A stretch of 64,000 bases of DNA from Runella zeae DSM 19591 (GTDB lineage Bacteria > Bacteroidota > Bacteroidia > Cytophagales > Spirosomataceae), in NCBI RefSeq assembly GCF_000423565.1, contig NZ_AUIF01000045.1, positions 1-64,000 on the forward strand. The letters are read 5' to 3'. The notes under the pieces are model-generated. The model was not told the origin of the DNA, searched no databases, and saw nothing but the letters and a program-made list of their open reading frames with translations. Positions 61,726 through 64,000 of the stretch are shown here, in pieces; position 1 is the first letter of the stretch; every line of letters starts with the position of its first letter. Both the position numbers and the translations under genes were made by a program.

Positions 61726-61770
61726 TGTAACAATTATCACAATCTCGGTAATTCCTGAGATTTACTTTTG
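61726..61770 (+). promoter_or_regulatory. CRP/FNR-like operator plus -7 element, tsdA-like promoter
   Basis: TGTAACAATTATCACA (61726-61741), identical at 15 of 16 positions to the permease-promoter site, and TACTTTTG (61763-61770) 37 bp apart start to start. It precedes the dihaem cytochrome operon by 40 bp. Confidence 0.65.
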
Positions 61771-61809
61771 TTGCTACATCACCACCACCCATTCGTTTTC
61801 ATCAACGAT

Positions 61810-62904
61810 ATGATTCAGCAAGAACCTAACGACTCGACCGAAAAAAAACTTTTTACGGCCCTACGCCTGCTCATAGGGCTTCTTCTAGGAGCTGTAGCCA
61901 TCTTTTTTTTATTGGTTTCGGTTCTTTTTTTCGGCACGCCTAGCCTGCCTACTGAAGAGCCTGCCGTAGTCCAAAAAACCTATACCAAGCCAGATTCAAA
62001 TTTTACAGGTCTATGGATAGCCCCGGCCGATTGGCGAATGTCTCAGCTGAGTACAGAAAAACAACAGTTGGTCAAATATGGCAAAGAGCTCATCGCCCAT
62101 ACCTCTACTTACTTGGGTCCCAAAGGTAGTGTGAGGCATTTATCAAACGGGATGAATTGCCAAAACTGCCACCTCAATGCAGGCACGCAACCTTGGGGCA
62201 ACAATTATTTTGCCGTTGAAAGTACTTATCCAAAGTTTAGAGAACGCTCAGGTGGAATTGAAAATAAAATCAAACGAGTAAACGACTGTTTTGAAAGAAG
62301 TCTCAACGGAAAAGCACTAGATTCCACCTCTCGCGAAATGCAAGCGATCATCACCTATATCGAATGGCTGGGTACGGGAGTCGCCCCCAAAACCGCTCCC
62401 AAAGGCTCGGGTATCTTCAAGTTAAAACTCCTCAGCCGCGCCGCCGACCCCGATAAAGGCAAAATAGTATATGAGCAAAAATGCCAAAGTTGTCACCAAG
62501 CGCAAGGAGAAGGAGTATTGGCTGCCGATGGTAAGAGCTACTCATTTCCACCTTTGTGGGGCAAAAACAGTTATAACACTGGTGCTGGACTTTACCGTAT
62601 TTCCAATTTTGCAGGTTATGTAAAATACAATATGCCTTTGGGTGCTACTTACCAAAACCCTCAACTCTCCGACGAAGAAGCCTGGGACGTAGCAGCTTTT
62701 GTCAATTCTATGCCGCGCCCCACCAAAGACCTTAGCCAAGATTGGCCCAATTTGGCAGGAAAACCTTTTGACCATCCCTTTGGCCCTTATGCTGATTCAT
62801 TTTCCGAAAAACAACATAAATATGGTCCTTATCAACCTATCAAAGCGTGGAAAGAAAAGCACAAAGGATTGAAAGTACCTCATTCTAAATTGGCCAAGCT
62901 TTAA
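61810..62904 (+). CDS. TsdA-like dihaem c-type cytochrome (thiosulfate dehydrogenase)
   Basis: A 364-residue membrane-anchored periplasmic cytochrome. The N-terminal helix (LLIGLLLGAVAIFFLLVSVLFF) is followed by a first haem domain with GMNCQNCHLNAGT and RVNDCFERSLNGKAL, whose Cys corresponds to the unusual haem ligand of TsdA. The second haem domain has YEQKCQSCHQAQGEG and a Met-containing YVKYNMPLG. TsdA joins two thiosulfates to tetrathionate, or runs in reverse. Gene order with DsrE- and SoxB-like genes supports thiosulfate metabolism. ATG 61810 was chosen because the longer frame begins in a promoter. Confidence 0.8.
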   Translation: MIQQEPNDSTEKKLFTALRLLIGLLLGAVAIFFLLVSVLFFGTPSLPTEEPAVVQKTYTKPDSNFTGLWIAPADWRMSQLSTEKQQLVKYGKELIAHTSTYLGPKGSVRHLSNGMNCQNCHLNAGTQPWGNNYFAVESTYPKFRERSGGIENKIKRVNDCFERSLNGKALDSTSREMQAIITYIEWLGTGVAPKTAPKGSGIFKLKLLSRAADPDKGKIVYEQKCQSCHQAQGEGVLAADGKSYSFPPLWGKNSYNTGAGLYRISNFAGYVKYNMPLGATYQNPQLSDEEAWDVAAFVNSMPRPTKDLSQDWPNLAGKPFDHPFGPYADSFSEKQHKYGPYQPIKAWKEKHKGLKVPHSKLAKL

Positions 62905-62918
62905 ACATCTTTCTTATC

Positions 62919-63353
62919 ATGAAAATCAAATTATTACTTTCATTCCTTTTCGTTTTTGTCTTGATTGGAAACAGTTTTGCCCAAAACAAGAAAAATAAAA
63001 AAGAACCTATCCACCACCTTGTATTTCAGCTTTCTAGCCCTGATACAGCCGTATATCGCGCCCTCACTCGCCAAATTTCTAATGTTTTGAACTATTGGCC
63101 TACCGCCCAAATCGAAGTAGTGGTTCACAATAAAGGGGTGAGTTTTATGCGTAAAGACCAAAGCACTTTCCAACCCGAAATACAATCTCTAAAAGACAAA
63201 GGAGTGGAGTTTGCAGTTTGTGAAAATACCCTCAAGCAACAGAAACTTTCCAAAGATCAGATTTTACCACAAGCTCGCTTTGTACCTGTCGGAATTGCCG
63301 AACTCGTCCTCAAACAAGAAGACGGCTGGGCCTACATCAAAGCCGGATTCTAA
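62919..63353 (+). CDS. Exported DsrE-like protein
   Basis: A 144-residue protein with signal peptide (MKIKLLLSFLFVFVLIGNSFAQ) and a DsrE/F-like alpha/beta fold (HHLVFQLSSPDTAVYRAL, QIEVVVHNKGVSFM, GVEFAVCENTLKQQ). The Cys in FAVCENTL is the residue that binds sulfur in related proteins. It probably carries or senses persulfide in the periplasm. It lies 14 bp after the TsdA-like gene and 18 bp before the SoxB-like gene, in one operon. Confidence 0.85.
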   Translation: MKIKLLLSFLFVFVLIGNSFAQNKKNKKEPIHHLVFQLSSPDTAVYRALTRQISNVLNYWPTAQIEVVVHNKGVSFMRKDQSTFQPEIQSLKDKGVEFAVCENTLKQQKLSKDQILPQARFVPVGIAELVLKQEDGWAYIKAGF

Positions 63354-63371
63354 GCCCCAAACCTTGCCCTT

Positions 63372-64000
63372 ATGCCTACAAGAAGAGATTTTATCCAGTC
63401 GGGACTGCTAGCTACTGCGGCTGCTACTAGTAACACCGCACAGGCGAGCAATGTACCATTTTCATCCAGCCCTTTAGCGCCCCAAAGTGGTACGATTACT
63501 TTTTTACAGACTACCGATGTGCACTGCCAAATTCATGCACACGATGAGCTTTTTTGGGAAAATGATAAACTTACTTTTCGCAAAGCAGGAGGCTACGCTC
63601 ATCTCGCCACGGCTTTGGAGAGTATGCGCCGCGAAAACCCCGCCAATACCATTACGGTAGATACGGGTGATATGTTTCAGGGAAGTATGCTATCGGTCAA
63701 AACCCAAGGGCAAGCATTTGTACCTCTTCTCAATGCACTTGGCTATGATCTCTATTTGCCTGGCAACTGGGAGGTGGTGTATTATAAACAAAATATGCAG
63801 CACCTGATGGGGAGCCTCCTCGCACCTAAAGTATGTACCAATATGTATCACGACCTTGGCGATGGCAAACGAGGTGGATTTATTTTCCAACCTTATCAAA
63901 TCATCAATCGCTTAGGTATTAAAATTGGTTTTTTGGGCTATACAGACCCTTTGGTTCCTCTACGACAATCTCCTTATTACAGCAAAGGCATCATTTATGC
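63372..64000 (+). CDS. soxB: SoxB-like thiosulfohydrolase, N-terminal part (cut by window end)
   Basis: The frame from ATG 63372 runs 209 codons to the window end. A twin-arginine signal (MPTRRDFIQSGLLATAAAT) matches SoxB export. Metallophosphatase motifs follow: FLQTTDVHCQIHAH (metal ligands), VDTGDMFQGSMLS and LPGNWEVVY. The GNWE form, in place of the GNHE of 5'-nucleotidases, is the SoxB version. SoxB cleaves the sulfone group from SoxYZ-bound substrate using two Mn ions. SoxYZ and SoxAX genes would be expected beyond the window. Confidence 0.85.
   Translation, partial: MPTRRDFIQSGLLATAAATSNTAQASNVPFSSSPLAPQSGTITFLQTTDVHCQIHAHDELFWENDKLTFRKAGGYAHLATALESMRRENPANTITVDTGDMFQGSMLSVKTQGQAFVPLLNALGYDLYLPGNWEVVYYKQNMQHLMGSLLAPKVCTNMYHDLGDGKRGGFIFQPYQIINRLGIKIGFLGYTDPLVPLRQSPYYSKGIIY

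Noticed and set aside
1-64000. rRNA, tRNA genes and riboswitches
   Set aside because: No cloverleaf with a GGTTCGA-type arm or rRNA-like stretch and no known riboswitch pattern was recognised by eye; a covariance-model search would be needed to exclude them.

Overview
The window reads as chromosome of a free-living Bacteroidota bacterium, most likely Cytophagales (Spirosomataceae/Runella-like). This is inferred from a SusC/SusD pair under an ECF sigma/FecR pair, repeated -7 promoter elements of the TAnnTTTG type, PSD1/DUF1501 gene pairs and LytTR and hybrid kinases. No rRNA, tRNA or CRISPR array was recognised.

Layout. 1-1400: AT-rich accessory edge with a cut-off IS5-like transposase, a DUF4304-like gene and a possible transposase relic. 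1422-10523: carbohydrate-related genes (GH32 on the minus strand; PSD1 cytochrome protein, DUF1501 protein and a DUF5703 glycosidase-like protein on the plus strand), with a palindromic repeat family around and inside the start of the last gene. 10664-22130: mostly housekeeping or metabolic genes (acyltransferase, creatininase-like, WbqC-like, ClpC, VTC-domain/DUF4956 pair, LysR-CE15-esterase operon, two GNAT genes).

22271-33535 is the most unusual region. It holds a LytTR regulator and TPR histidine kinase, two tandemly duplicated seven-repeat lipoproteins, three small genes with matching 21-residue double-glycine leaders but unrelated cores, and the C39-peptidase ABC transporter and HlyD-type adaptor that would cleave and export them. 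No peptide-modifying enzyme is present. It looks like a secreted-peptide system, possibly signalling or antagonism, and it has parts that resemble Gram-positive ComABCDE/Blp loci.

33609-47785: an M20 peptidase, a HupE/UreJ-like pair, an EEP-family phosphatase/nuclease, and a glycan-uptake locus (glycosidase-like protein, SusD, SusC, FecR, and a divergent ECF sigma factor). 47828-57408: an S24-type repressor divergent from umuDC, then a large minus-strand signalling cluster (two hybrid kinases, response regulator, CheR, CheB).

57619-64000: a sulfur-oxidation cluster (TauE/SafE permease, persulfide-dioxygenase-like MBL/rhodanese protein, two exported rhodaneses, TsdA-like dihaem cytochrome, DsrE-like protein and a truncated SoxB). 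Three promoters in it carry a CRP/FNR-like palindrome at exactly the same distance from the -7 element, which suggests one dedicated regulon. A TehB-like methyltransferase inside the cluster is broken by an in-frame stop.
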